Positions 55,601-64,000 of a stretch of DNA of 64,000 nt are shown here, piece after piece. Positions within the stretch are counted from its first letter, which is position 1; every line of letters starts with the position of its first letter. The notes under the pieces are model-generated. The model worked only from the letters and a program-made list of their open reading frames with translations, searched no databases and was not told the DNA's origin. Made by a program: the position numbers and the translations under genes. The DNA is taken from positions 248,001-312,000 of the forward strand of contig NZ_JAABNT010000002.1 in the NCBI RefSeq assembly GCF_010667575.1. The letters are read 5' to 3'. The DNA is from Sulfitobacter sediminilitoris. Lineage in GTDB: Bacteria > Pseudomonadota > Alphaproteobacteria > Rhodobacterales > Rhodobacteraceae.

Positions 55601-56124
55601 CGACCCCGGTGCGGATCAAACCGTCACGCCCCGGCATCAATCGCGCGCTTCTGGTGTCACCCCAGCATTGCCTTTTGATGGACTTGCCCGACGGATCGAC
55701 TGTGTTCTGCCGTGCCCGCCATCTGGCCGAGGAAACGCGGCTGGCATCTTTTGCGAAGGGCCGTGAGACAATCCGTTACTACCACCTCCTGCTTCCAGAG
55801 CACCATGTATTGATCTCAGAAGGATGGTGCAGCGAAAGTTTCTATCCTGGCTCGCAGGCGATGGCTCTGATGAATCCGGTCGAACGTGCCCGTCTGGTCG
55901 CTGCGGTCCCGCACCTGCAAGACAAAAAGCCTTCGGCTGCGTATGGCCCCCGTGCGAGACGTGTTCTGGCACGCAAAGACGTCCAAGGAAGATTCTCTAA
56001 CGGAGCCCTGGCGTTGAGCAATGCGGATCAGTCCCGAAGAATTCCGCCTTACAAAATCACTAGCATGGCATCAGTGGTGTCAAATCAGAGGTTGGCTGAA
56101 GCCAGTGGACCCATCTGTCCCTAA
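52615..56124 (+). CDS. RTX-repeat protein with duplicated modules and a C-terminal Hint domain
   Basis: A 1169-residue, Asp/Gly-rich acidic protein. Ca-binding nonapeptide repeats of the GGxGxDxU type form blocks at about 185-315, 490-600 and 655-745, with more at 820-860. Two module types are duplicated: a beta-rich module at about 5-155 and 325-475 (shared KPIQSITLNS versus KPIQSISLDS) and a second at about 603-675 and 745-820 (AVTVSYSG versus AITVTYSG, then EIERLILTGGADS versus EIEAWELSSGADN). From Cys942 (VVCFAEGTAIRTPMGDV) to about 1085 there is a Hint (hedgehog/intein) domain with LLVSPQHCLL. It is probably secreted by a type I system, not present here. The tail after about 1110 is unlike usual Hint ends. 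No function is known. Confidence 0.88.
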   Translation: MAVSTIEAFYLGTFSDLDPNEGNWQSENSGSLIGQTFGDVYAPLYDSIDSLGLDDANNNGGVSENDNGQVGENLIYNGISATLDSVIDFTVTVTYSDGTTASTQMEILQDVSGRLFLLPYITGSGFNAVLDDKPIQSITLNSIVGDNFSSTVANSEQDAFIDGTVDGTGGADNIGTSYTDADGTQMNAYGGDDTVDAGAGNDSIFSGAGDDLVYGGDGNDYIEYGAGQDTVFGGAGDDIIDDVSGFSEIGNDFIDAGSGNDTVWTGFGSDTVFGGDGADIVFGEGDNDLIYGGTGSDSLYGEDGNDTIYGGEDPATSVNGSNTVTSTYNVIHLGSGAEVDDNESNFANEYASALLGSYGGAGNELYNAFQQASVTDSNANTSIDMDHTGTPEIITIGGVAKMVDTGIVYNATVTFTDATTGTFTAVVIQTTDGEVYMMPEMSNNADNALLTSKPIQSISLDSVNVGYTNITSSRLDADYALPGDSDTFGDLIDGGAGNDVIFGGLGNDTIAGGDGDDTILYGAGADTVVGGDGNDFIDDTAAIEETGDNSLSGGAGDDTIFAGAGSDTLSGGSGNDALYGENDADTFQIEDGFGSDAIFGGEGGIDDDAIDLATLTGAVTVSYSGNEAGTITNGIDTLAFTEIERLILTGGADSVNAGADTVGINVIAGAGDDTIRGGSGADTIQGEEGNDALYGQNGDDSLIGGAGDDYFDGGIGNNTLSGGDGSDFFDIGTGNDTIIGGEGGTDRDVVSIARLNDAITVTYSGDGQGTYFDDDGDSGQFSEIEAWELSSGADNFDASADSAGVEVDAGAGNDSVVGGSGNDTIVGGAGNDTLTGGAGNEIFSYAAGDGADTITDFNFGNTGTLDDADTTNNDFIDLSAFYDNIWELHADQADDGILNQSNDGVGGVDYSDNDSFGTGSLTFSGASANNSSFTSENTGVVCFAEGTAIRTPMGDVAVEDLQPGDLISTLDAGPQPLVWVGCTDLTLRAGTIDPCATPVRIKPSRPGINRALLVSPQHCLLMDLPDGSTVFCRARHLAEETRLASFAKGRETIRYYHLLLPEHHVLISEGWCSESFYPGSQAMALMNPVERARLVAAVPHLQDKKPSAAYGPRARRVLARKDVQGRFSNGALALSNADQSRRIPPYKITSMASVVSNQRLAEASGPICP

Positions 56125-56284
56125 CGGCACATCGAAGACCTAGCCAAGCGATACCACGATTTAGCCGTTAATCAGAACACTGCCGCAGAGTTGCTGCATC
56201 TGCTTTAGCCAGTAAAGCGCTCTGAACGCCGTGAGATGCAAAAACTCCGTACAACCACCTCAGCCAGTTTCCGCCTCGCCATGG

Positions 56285-57223
56285 CTAACCCTGAGCAAGA
56301 GGCGATGACGATGCGTGCCGCGCCTTGTCATGCATGTCCATGCCGACCTGCCGGACAATCGCCGCGACCTCCATCAGCTTTTCGGCCAGCGGGTTCGTCT
56401 TGCGCCAGACCATCCCAATGCGTCGGGCCGGACCGGGCGGCGGGAACCGTGCGACAGATACCTGAGCCACCCGGGTCTCGAGCGGCAGCGCCATCTCGGG
56501 GATCAATGTCAGACCCATGCCTGCGCCTACCATCTGGACCAGCGTCGAAAGCGAGCTTCCCTCCATCAGGTAGCGCGGCCTCGCTGTCGAAACTTCGCAA
56601 AAGCTGAGGGCCTGATCACGAAAGCAATGCCCTTCTTCCAAGAGCAGCAGCCGCATTTCCTGCAGCTTTTCCGGGCTTGGTACCGGCTTGTCAGCCTCGG
56701 TTTTTGGGCGAACCAGCAGAAAGTCCTCGTCAAAAAGAGCGAACTCCTGAAGCGCAGGTTCCGATATCGGAAGAGCCACGATCGCCGCATCCAGTTGTGA
56801 ATCGAGCAAATCAGCAATCAGCGATTTTGTGACAGTTTCCCGTGGGTAAAGATCAAGTCCGGGCATCCGTGCCGCAAGCGCAGTCATCACCTGAGGGAGC
56901 AGGTAGGGCGCCACCGTCGGTATGATCCCAAGACGCAGTTGCCCGGCCAATGGCCCCGTTGCTGACCGGACGAGGTCATTCAGTTCACCGACCTGTACAA
57001 GGATCTGGCGCGCCCTTTCCAAAAAGGCCTCACCCAGGCTTGTCAGACGGATATGTCGCGCACTTCGCTCGACCAGAGGCGAGCCCAGCATGCCCTCCAA
57101 CTCCTTGATCTGGACCGAGAGCGCGGGCTGCGAAATACCGCATGATTCAGCGGCGCGACCAAAGTGAGTGTGGCGGGCAAGGGCATCAAAGTATCTGAGG
57201 TGTTTAAGCGTAAGGCTTAGCAT
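56285..57223 (-). CDS. oxyR: Hydrogen peroxide sensor OxyR (LysR family)
   Basis: A 312-residue LysR-type regulator. The HTH is at about 4-60 (LKHLRYFDALARHTHFGRA, GISQPALSVQIKELEG). The redox Cys pair lies in EEGHCFRDQALSFCEV (about 203 and 212), spaced as in E. coli OxyR (C199/C208). Peroxide forms a disulfide there and switches the target promoter contacts. It is divergent from katG across 113 bases that contain a palindrome, the usual arrangement. Confidence 0.95.
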   Translation of the reverse strand: MLSLTLKHLRYFDALARHTHFGRAAESCGISQPALSVQIKELEGMLGSPLVERSARHIRLTSLGEAFLERARQILVQVGELNDLVRSATGPLAGQLRLGIIPTVAPYLLPQVMTALAARMPGLDLYPRETVTKSLIADLLDSQLDAAIVALPISEPALQEFALFDEDFLLVRPKTEADKPVPSPEKLQEMRLLLLEEGHCFRDQALSFCEVSTARPRYLMEGSSLSTLVQMVGAGMGLTLIPEMALPLETRVAQVSVARFPPPGPARRIGMVWRKTNPLAEKLMEVAAIVRQVGMDMHDKARHASSSPLAQG

Positions 57224-57225
57224 AA

Positions 57226-59514
<2,289 letters not shown>

Positions 59515-59523
59515 TCTAAACAT

Positions 59524-59553
59524 GGTTCGGGCAGGCCGTTGCTTGCCCGAACC
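59524..59553 (+). terminator. Hairpin after katG
   Basis: A perfect 10-bp stem, GGTTCGGGCA/TGCCCGAACC, with a 10-base loop, directly after the katG stop. No T run follows, so it may be a stabilising structure rather than a strong terminator. Confidence 0.6.
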
Positions 59554-60043
59554 GCGCCTGCCTTCGATAACGAGGTCAATCAAAGAACGATTGCGCAAGA
59601 GAATTCTGCCGCGCCGGGACCGCAATAATCATTTCCCCCAAACCAAAGTCTCCGGAACGCTGTGCCGTGGCTCACCCAAACGGTCATCGCTATGAGGTCG
59701 TACTGCGGATTGAAACCCAGAATTGGCTGACTTGCGGTTATTCGACCTCTTGGTATCCTGCGCCGTAGATACAACACTGATCGCTGTGTCCCTGTCCGGG
59801 ACATTCCGCGTCAAGGCCACTCAGTATCGGGCTGGAAAAGACCGGTCGCCTTCGAACACTAAGTGGCCTGAACGACCACTTGGTCCGATAGAACATCGCT
59901 ACAGTTCCAACGAGGTGCGCATTTTCTACAGTTTTTGTCTGGGATTTTGGCCGTTTCGTGAGAATTCGGCCCGAAAGCTCACGGGAGTTTCTACAAGCTC
60001 CTGCACAAAGCCCTGTAAATAAGCCGTATTTCTCAGGCAGTTT
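59554..60043. other. Gene-poor stretch between katG and tRNA-Arg
   Basis: About 490 bases without a gene I can support. Short frames occur on both strands (for example 59580-59804 minus and 59723-60022 plus), but their proteins look like noise. A small 6-bp hairpin (AAGTGG/CCACTT, 59861-59881) and a Phe/Trp-coding TTT/TGG-rich patch near 59930 are the only visible structure. It may hold decayed DNA next to the tRNA gene. Confidence 0.5.
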
Positions 60044-60120
60044 TGGTGACCCCGGCAGGATTCGAACCTGCAACCTGCCCCTTAGGAGGGGGCTGCTCTA
60101 TCCAGTTGAGCCACGGGGCC
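60044..60120 (-). tRNA. tRNA-Arg (anticodon CCT)
   Basis: A 77-base minus-strand tRNA. The 7-bp acceptor stem is GGCCCCG/CGGGGTC (one G-U), the anticodon stem is GCCCC/GGGGC around loop CTCCTAA (anticodon CCT, reads AGG), and the T arm has GGTTCGAATCC. CCA is encoded. AGG is a rare Arg codon in high-GC alphaproteobacteria. Such tRNA 3' ends are common integration sites, but I see no second copy of the 3' end in the window. Confidence 0.95.
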
Positions 60121-60242
60121 ACAGGAAAACCGTTTACCCAAGACCGCAACGCTTGTCATCGCCCTATTGCCTTTTTGCACGGCGCTTGATCGCGGTGTCC
60201 TGTTCGCGCTAACTGGTTATAGAACATAAAAGGTGCCTCGCT

Positions 60243-61277
60243 TTGAATACTGCTGCCAAACGCCCGCTGACGCTGCGTGATGTCTCTGACGCCTGTGGCG
60301 TATCCGAAATGACGGTCAGCAGGGTGCTCAGGAACCGCGGCGATGTGTCGGAGGCGACACGCAGCAAGGTGTTGGCGGCGGCGAAAGAACTTGGCTACGT
60401 GCCCAACCAGATTGCCGGGTCGCTTGCCTCGCAACGGGTCAATCTGGTGGCGGTGATTATCCCGTCTCTCAGCAACATGGTCTTTCCCGAGGTGCTGAAC
60501 GGCATCAATCAGGTGTTGGAAGACACGCCCTTGCAACCAGTTGTGGGTGTAACCGACTATTTGCCAGAAAAGGAAGAACGGGTTCTCTATGAGATGCTGT
60601 CATGGCGTCCCTCCGGTGTGATCATCGCGGGGCTTGAGCATTCCGATGCCACGCGCGCGATGCTCAGCAACGCGGGCATTCCCGTGGTCGAGATCATGGA
60701 CACAGACGGCAAGCCGGTCGATGCTATGGTCGGCATCTCTCATCGTCGCGCGGGGCGGGAAATGGCCGCGGCGATCCTGAAAGAAGGCTATGAACACATC
60801 GGGTTCATGGGTACCAAGATGCCGCTTGATCACCGCGCACGCAAACGGTTTGAAGGGTTCACCGAAGGCCTCGCGAAGGCTGGAATCGAGATCGAGGACC
60901 GCGCGTTCTATTCCGGTGGCTCAGCACTGGCCAAGGGGCGTGAGATGACGCAGGAGATGCTTGAACGCTCCCCTGATCTGGATTTCCTGTATTACTCAAA
61001 TGACATGATTGGGGCCGGTGGTTTGCTCTACCTGCTGGATCAGGGCGTGGATATTCCCGGCCAAATCGGGCTTGCCGGCTTTAACGGCGTCGAATTGCTG
61101 CAAGGGTTGCCCCGCCAGCTTGCCACCATGGATGCCTGCCGCATCGAGATTGGTCAGGCAGCAGCAAAGATCATTCTGAACCAGACGATGGACACGCCCG
61201 ACCCGGACTTGCCAAATCAGGTTACGCTGACCCCGACACTTTCCTTTGGGGATACCTTGCGCCGCCGCCGTCGGTAA
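60243..61277 (+). CDS. LacI-family regulator, gluconate-type (GntR-like)
   Basis: A 344-residue repressor. The HTH is LTLRDVSDACGVSEMTVSR (about 9-28) and the hinge helix ends PNQIAGSLASQ; the sugar-binding domain runs from about 65 (VAVIIPSLSNMVFPEVLN). It resembles the gluconate repressor of the LacI family. It starts at TTG (60243) with AAAAGGTG about 8 bases before; no ATG gives the full HTH. It overlaps the next gene by one base (TAATG). No gluconate genes are in the window, so the regulon is not visible. Confidence 0.88.
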   Translation: MNTAAKRPLTLRDVSDACGVSEMTVSRVLRNRGDVSEATRSKVLAAAKELGYVPNQIAGSLASQRVNLVAVIIPSLSNMVFPEVLNGINQVLEDTPLQPVVGVTDYLPEKEERVLYEMLSWRPSGVIIAGLEHSDATRAMLSNAGIPVVEIMDTDGKPVDAMVGISHRRAGREMAAAILKEGYEHIGFMGTKMPLDHRARKRFEGFTEGLAKAGIEIEDRAFYSGGSALAKGREMTQEMLERSPDLDFLYYSNDMIGAGGLLYLLDQGVDIPGQIGLAGFNGVELLQGLPRQLATMDACRIEIGQAAAKIILNQTMDTPDPDLPNQVTLTPTLSFGDTLRRRRR

Positions 61278-62500
61278 TGCTGGACCTCAGCAACTCCCAA
61301 GCGCGCCGCATCTTTCTGGACCGACACCGGCTGTCCGAGGCACCGCAGGGGCCCGCATCTGGCGGCGACCTTCTGGAGATGATTGAAAGCCTTGGCTTTG
61401 TTCAACTCGACAGCATCAACACCGTCGCGCGCGCCCATGACCTGATCCTTTTTTCCAGGCGCCCCCGCTACCGTCCGCAGGCGCTCAAGAACCTATACGA
61501 ACAGGATCGCGCCTTGTTTGAACATTGGACACATGACGCGGCGGTCATTCCGATGCGGTTCTATCCGCAATGGCACCTGCGCCGCCAGCGGGACGCGAAA
61601 CGCCTGCGCCAACGTTGGAGCAAGGACCGGCGCGAAGGGTTCGAAAAGCAGTTTCAAATTGTGCTGGACCAGATCCGGGAAAGCGGCCCGGTCTGTTCCT
61701 CTGACGTGGGCAAGGACGAAAAGCGTGGCTCCGGCGGCTGGTGGGACTGGCATCCGTCCAAGACCGCACTGGAATATCTCTGGCGCAGCGGGGCGCTGTG
61801 CGTCGTGGGGCGGGACGGTTTTCAGAAACGCTATGACCTGACAGAACGGGTGTTGGACCAACATCTGCATGATCCCGAAAATGCTCCGCATACCGAAGAG
61901 GTCATAAACTGGTGCTGCGATCAGGCGCTGGTGCGGTTGGGGTTTGCAACCCACGGGGAACTCGCCGCTTTTTGGGATCATATCACCCCGGCGGAAGCGA
62001 AACACTGGTGTCTGGCAGAACAATCCGCCGGACGGTTGGAACAGGTGCAGATCACCAGCGCGGACGGTAGTCAAAGATTGGCCTTCGCGCGGCCCGGTCT
62101 GGATGAGGATCCAGCGCTTCAGAATGCCCCGACCAACCGATTGCGCATTCTCAGCCCTTTCGACCCGGCACTGCGGGACCGCAAACGCGCAGAGCGGCTG
62201 TTCGGGTTCACCTACCGGATCGAGGTTTTCGTGCCGGAACCGCAGCGCACTTTTGGTTACTACGTGTTTCCCATTCTGCAGGGCGACCGGCTGGTGGGCC
62301 GCGTCGATATGAAAGCTTTCCGCGACGAAGACGTGCTGCGCGTCCGCGCGCTTTGGTCTGAGGGTAATATCCGCTGGGGCAAGGCACGGCAGACGGCGTT
62401 CGAGGGCGAATTGGATCGCGTGAAACGTCTTGCCGGGGTTGATCGTGTCGAATTTGAGGACGGCTGGTTGCGCGGCTCAGCGCAGCAACATCTCGGCTAG
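61277..62500 (+). CDS. YcaQ-like winged-helix protein, possible crosslink-repair DNA glycosylase
   Basis: A 407-residue HTH_42/YcaQ-family protein. Typical signs are LSNSQARRIFLDRHRL, ESLGFVQLDSINTVARAHD (with the Q-x-D motif), and YLWRSGALCVVGRDGFQKRYDL. E. coli YcaQ unhooks interstrand crosslinks and some alkylated bases; whether this member does so is inference. It is co-translated with the LacI regulator. The 3' end overlaps the convergent iclR gene by 24 bases. Confidence 0.87.
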   Translation: MLDLSNSQARRIFLDRHRLSEAPQGPASGGDLLEMIESLGFVQLDSINTVARAHDLILFSRRPRYRPQALKNLYEQDRALFEHWTHDAAVIPMRFYPQWHLRRQRDAKRLRQRWSKDRREGFEKQFQIVLDQIRESGPVCSSDVGKDEKRGSGGWWDWHPSKTALEYLWRSGALCVVGRDGFQKRYDLTERVLDQHLHDPENAPHTEEVINWCCDQALVRLGFATHGELAAFWDHITPAEAKHWCLAEQSAGRLEQVQITSADGSQRLAFARPGLDEDPALQNAPTNRLRILSPFDPALRDRKRAERLFGFTYRIEVFVPEPQRTFGYYVFPILQGDRLVGRVDMKAFRDEDVLRVRALWSEGNIRWGKARQTAFEGELDRVKRLAGVDRVEFEDGWLRGSAQQHLG

Positions 62501-63250
62501 ATCGTTGGCTGCCGCACGCAGGCGGTCCAGATGGCCTTTCAGTTCCTCAAGACTGATCCGCTGGATCGGGGCGTGCACCGACAAGGTCGACATCAGCCGG
62601 CCCAGATCATCGCGGATTGGCACGGCAATGGCGACCATGCCTTCCATGAATTCCTGATTGTCCGTGGAAAAATCGTTCTGACGCACCTTGTCAATCTCCT
62701 GCACGATGGCTTCTGGATCGGTCAGAGTATCGGGCGTATGCGGTTCAAGTACCGCGTTGGACAGGTATTTGGACAGGTTGCGCGGCGGCAGGGATGACAG
62801 GTACATCTTGCCGCTGGCTGTGCAATGGAACGGCACCGTGGTCCCAACGGGCAACTGAATACGCAACGGCCACTTGGTATCGACCCGGTCGATGTAGATC
62901 ATCCCGTCACGCTCCGGCGTGGCAAGGTTGCAGGTCTCGCCCACGTCTTCGGTCAGCGCGTTCAGCACCGCCAGCCGAACGGTTCGCAGGCGGGTGGACG
63001 ACAAAACGTTCCCTGCCAGCTTGCGCAACCGCTGTCCCGGCGAATAGGACCGCCCGTCGACGTCACGTTGCAGGAACCCTTCTTCTTCCAGCCGGTGAAA
63101 CAGGCGGTGCACCGTGGGCTTTGGCAGGCCCAGCACCTCGATTGCGGCCGTTGGCGTCAAAGGCACCCCGACGCGGGCAATCTCCTCGAGCAGAAGAAGC
63201 AACCTCAAATTGGTTGGAATTGCCTTTTCTGAACTGCTCGTGTCGGGCAT
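62477..63250 (-). CDS. IclR-family transcriptional regulator
   Basis: A 257-residue regulator with an N-terminal winged helix (about 15-75: PTAAIEVLGLPKPTVHRLFHRL) and a C-terminal effector domain (about 85-255: GETCNLATPERDGMIYIDRV, TVPFHCTASGKMYLS). IclR proteins often control uptake and breakdown of organic acids. It is transcribed in the same direction as the TRAP permease that lies 44 bases upstream, so it probably regulates that transporter and its pathway. Confidence 0.92.
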   Translation of the reverse strand: MPDTSSSEKAIPTNLRLLLLLEEIARVGVPLTPTAAIEVLGLPKPTVHRLFHRLEEEGFLQRDVDGRSYSPGQRLRKLAGNVLSSTRLRTVRLAVLNALTEDVGETCNLATPERDGMIYIDRVDTKWPLRIQLPVGTTVPFHCTASGKMYLSSLPPRNLSKYLSNAVLEPHTPDTLTDPEAIVQEIDKVRQNDFSTDNQEFMEGMVAIAVPIRDDLGRLMSTLSVHAPIQRISLEELKGHLDRLRAAANDLAEMLLR

Positions 63251-63294
63251 TTGCGACTTTCTGTCTCTCAGATCACCATCTCAGTGTCATACGG

Positions 63295-64000
63295 TTATCC
63301 CCCCAACCCTGACAAGAGTTCAAACAGGTAGCCTCCGGGCAGGAGCGTGTTTGAAAGCGAGGGGAAGATCGCCACACAGAACCAGACGATGACCAGCGAC
63401 ACAAGGTACATCGTCGCGTACCGAAGCAGGCGGAAGTAGGGCACGCCTGTCACGCCGGAGGCCACGTAGAGGTTCAGACCGTAAGGCGGTGTGATAAACC
63501 CGATGGATGCCCCCACAAGGAAGATCACCGCGAACTGGATTGGATCGACACCAACAGACGCTGCAATCGGGGCAAGAATGGGGGCCAGAATGATTGTCAC
63601 TGGTAAGGATTCAAGGATCATTCCTGCGACAAAGACAATTGCCATCGCGGTAAAGAGAACGGGATAGTATCCGCCCATACCCGTGACGAAACCGCCGATG
63701 ACCTGCTGCGCACCCAAAAGCGACAGGATCTGTTGCATCACCACAGAGACAGCGATCAGCGGGGCAAGGATGCCGGTGATCTGCGCCGAGCGGACAACGA
63801 TGGAAGGGATCTCGATCGGCGTGAACCCTTCGACCACAACCATCGACGCAAGTGACCGCTCTTCCACCGGCGCATCCGGCTTATTCTTCATCAGCTTGTT
63901 CAGCGGATAGGAAATGACGCCAACGATGATACAGAAACCCACCGTCACACCCGCCGCTTCTGTCGGAGAGAACTTGCCGGTGTAGATGCCCCAAAGCACC
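63295..64000 (-). CDS. TRAP transporter large permease, C-terminal part
   Basis: The last 235 residues of a DctM-type permease, open at the window edge; the start is beyond base 64000. Hydrophobic segments alternate with the family pattern (FTAMAIVFVAGMILESLPVT, then FLVGASIGFITPPYGLNLYV). The loop after the first segment (NKLMKNKPDAPVEERSLASM) is longer than in the first DctM of this window, so the two systems are not recent copies. The IclR gene follows. Confidence 0.9.
   Translation of the reverse strand, partial: VLWGIYTGKFSPTEAAGVTVGFCIIVGVISYPLNKLMKNKPDAPVEERSLASMVVVEGFTPIEIPSIVVRSAQITGILAPLIAVSVVMQQILSLLGAQQVIGGFVTGMGGYYPVLFTAMAIVFVAGMILESLPVTIILAPILAPIAASVGVDPIQFAVIFLVGASIGFITPPYGLNLYVASGVTGVPYFRLLRYATMYLVSLVIVWFCVAIFPSLSNTLLPGGYLFELLSGLGG

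Noticed and set aside
59723-60022. Plus-strand frame of 99 codons in the katG-tRNA gap
   Set aside because: No ribosome binding site, odd composition and no recognisable motif; it reads as chance.

Overview
The window looks like chromosomal DNA of a marine alphaproteobacterium of the Roseobacter group (Rhodobacteraceae). The evidence is moderately high GC, the rimP-nusA-ylxR-infB order, an lptC-lptA-lptB-hpf-ptsN run without rpoN, a compact paa operon, oxyR-katG, several TRAP transporter genes and an RTX protein with a Hint domain. This assignment rests on gene content and protein character only; no database search was possible.

Layout: 1-4.9 kb is the transcription/translation operon rimP(partial)-nusA-ylxR-infB, closed by a strong terminator. 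An intact IS5-family (IS427-type) element sits just downstream at 4941-5781, with a TA duplication and a -1 frameshift site. 5.8-11.5 kb holds a small conserved-looking protein, mutT, argJ and a parvulin on the minus strand, divergent from secA. 11.5-14.1 kb carries an unrecognised envelope protein and a PstS-like/OmpA fusion. 14.1-19 kb contains radC, dnaJ, dnaK and alkB.

19-31 kb is a surface-polysaccharide locus: a KpsM-like ABC permease divergent from cysQ, kdsB, a GT2 enzyme, galU, galE, three more glycosyltransferases and a protein made of two sulfotransferase-like halves. Precursor supply (UDP-glucose, UDP-galactose, CMP-Kdo), transfer, probable sulfation with PAP recycling by CysQ, and export fit one sulfated capsule or LPS decoration. 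31-35.7 kb holds ptsN, hpf, lptB, lptA, lptC, kdsD and a short RNase D, so LPS transport and Kdo synthesis continue here.

35.7-43.4 kb is a phenylacetate operon read on the minus strand: thiolase, paaA, B, C, D, E, paaZ and the repressor paaX last. A PAS-only protein gene lies directly upstream. 44.4-52.3 kb is an accessory catabolic region: a Rieske oxygenase, a bicupin, an FAD amine oxidase, an aldehyde dehydrogenase and an SDR, facing a TRAP transporter (dctM, dctQ, dctP). The substrate is unknown.

52.6-56.1 kb encodes a 1169-residue RTX protein with two kinds of internally duplicated module and a C-terminal Hint domain. 56.3-59.5 kb is the divergent oxyR-katG pair. A gene-poor 0.5 kb stretch leads to tRNA-Arg(CCT), followed by a LacI-type regulator, a YcaQ-like protein, an IclR regulator and the C-terminal part of another TRAP permease at the right edge. 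The points most worth follow-up are the duplicated RTX-Hint protein, the double sulfotransferase with its cysQ link, and the unassigned Rieske/cupin/amine-oxidase cluster.
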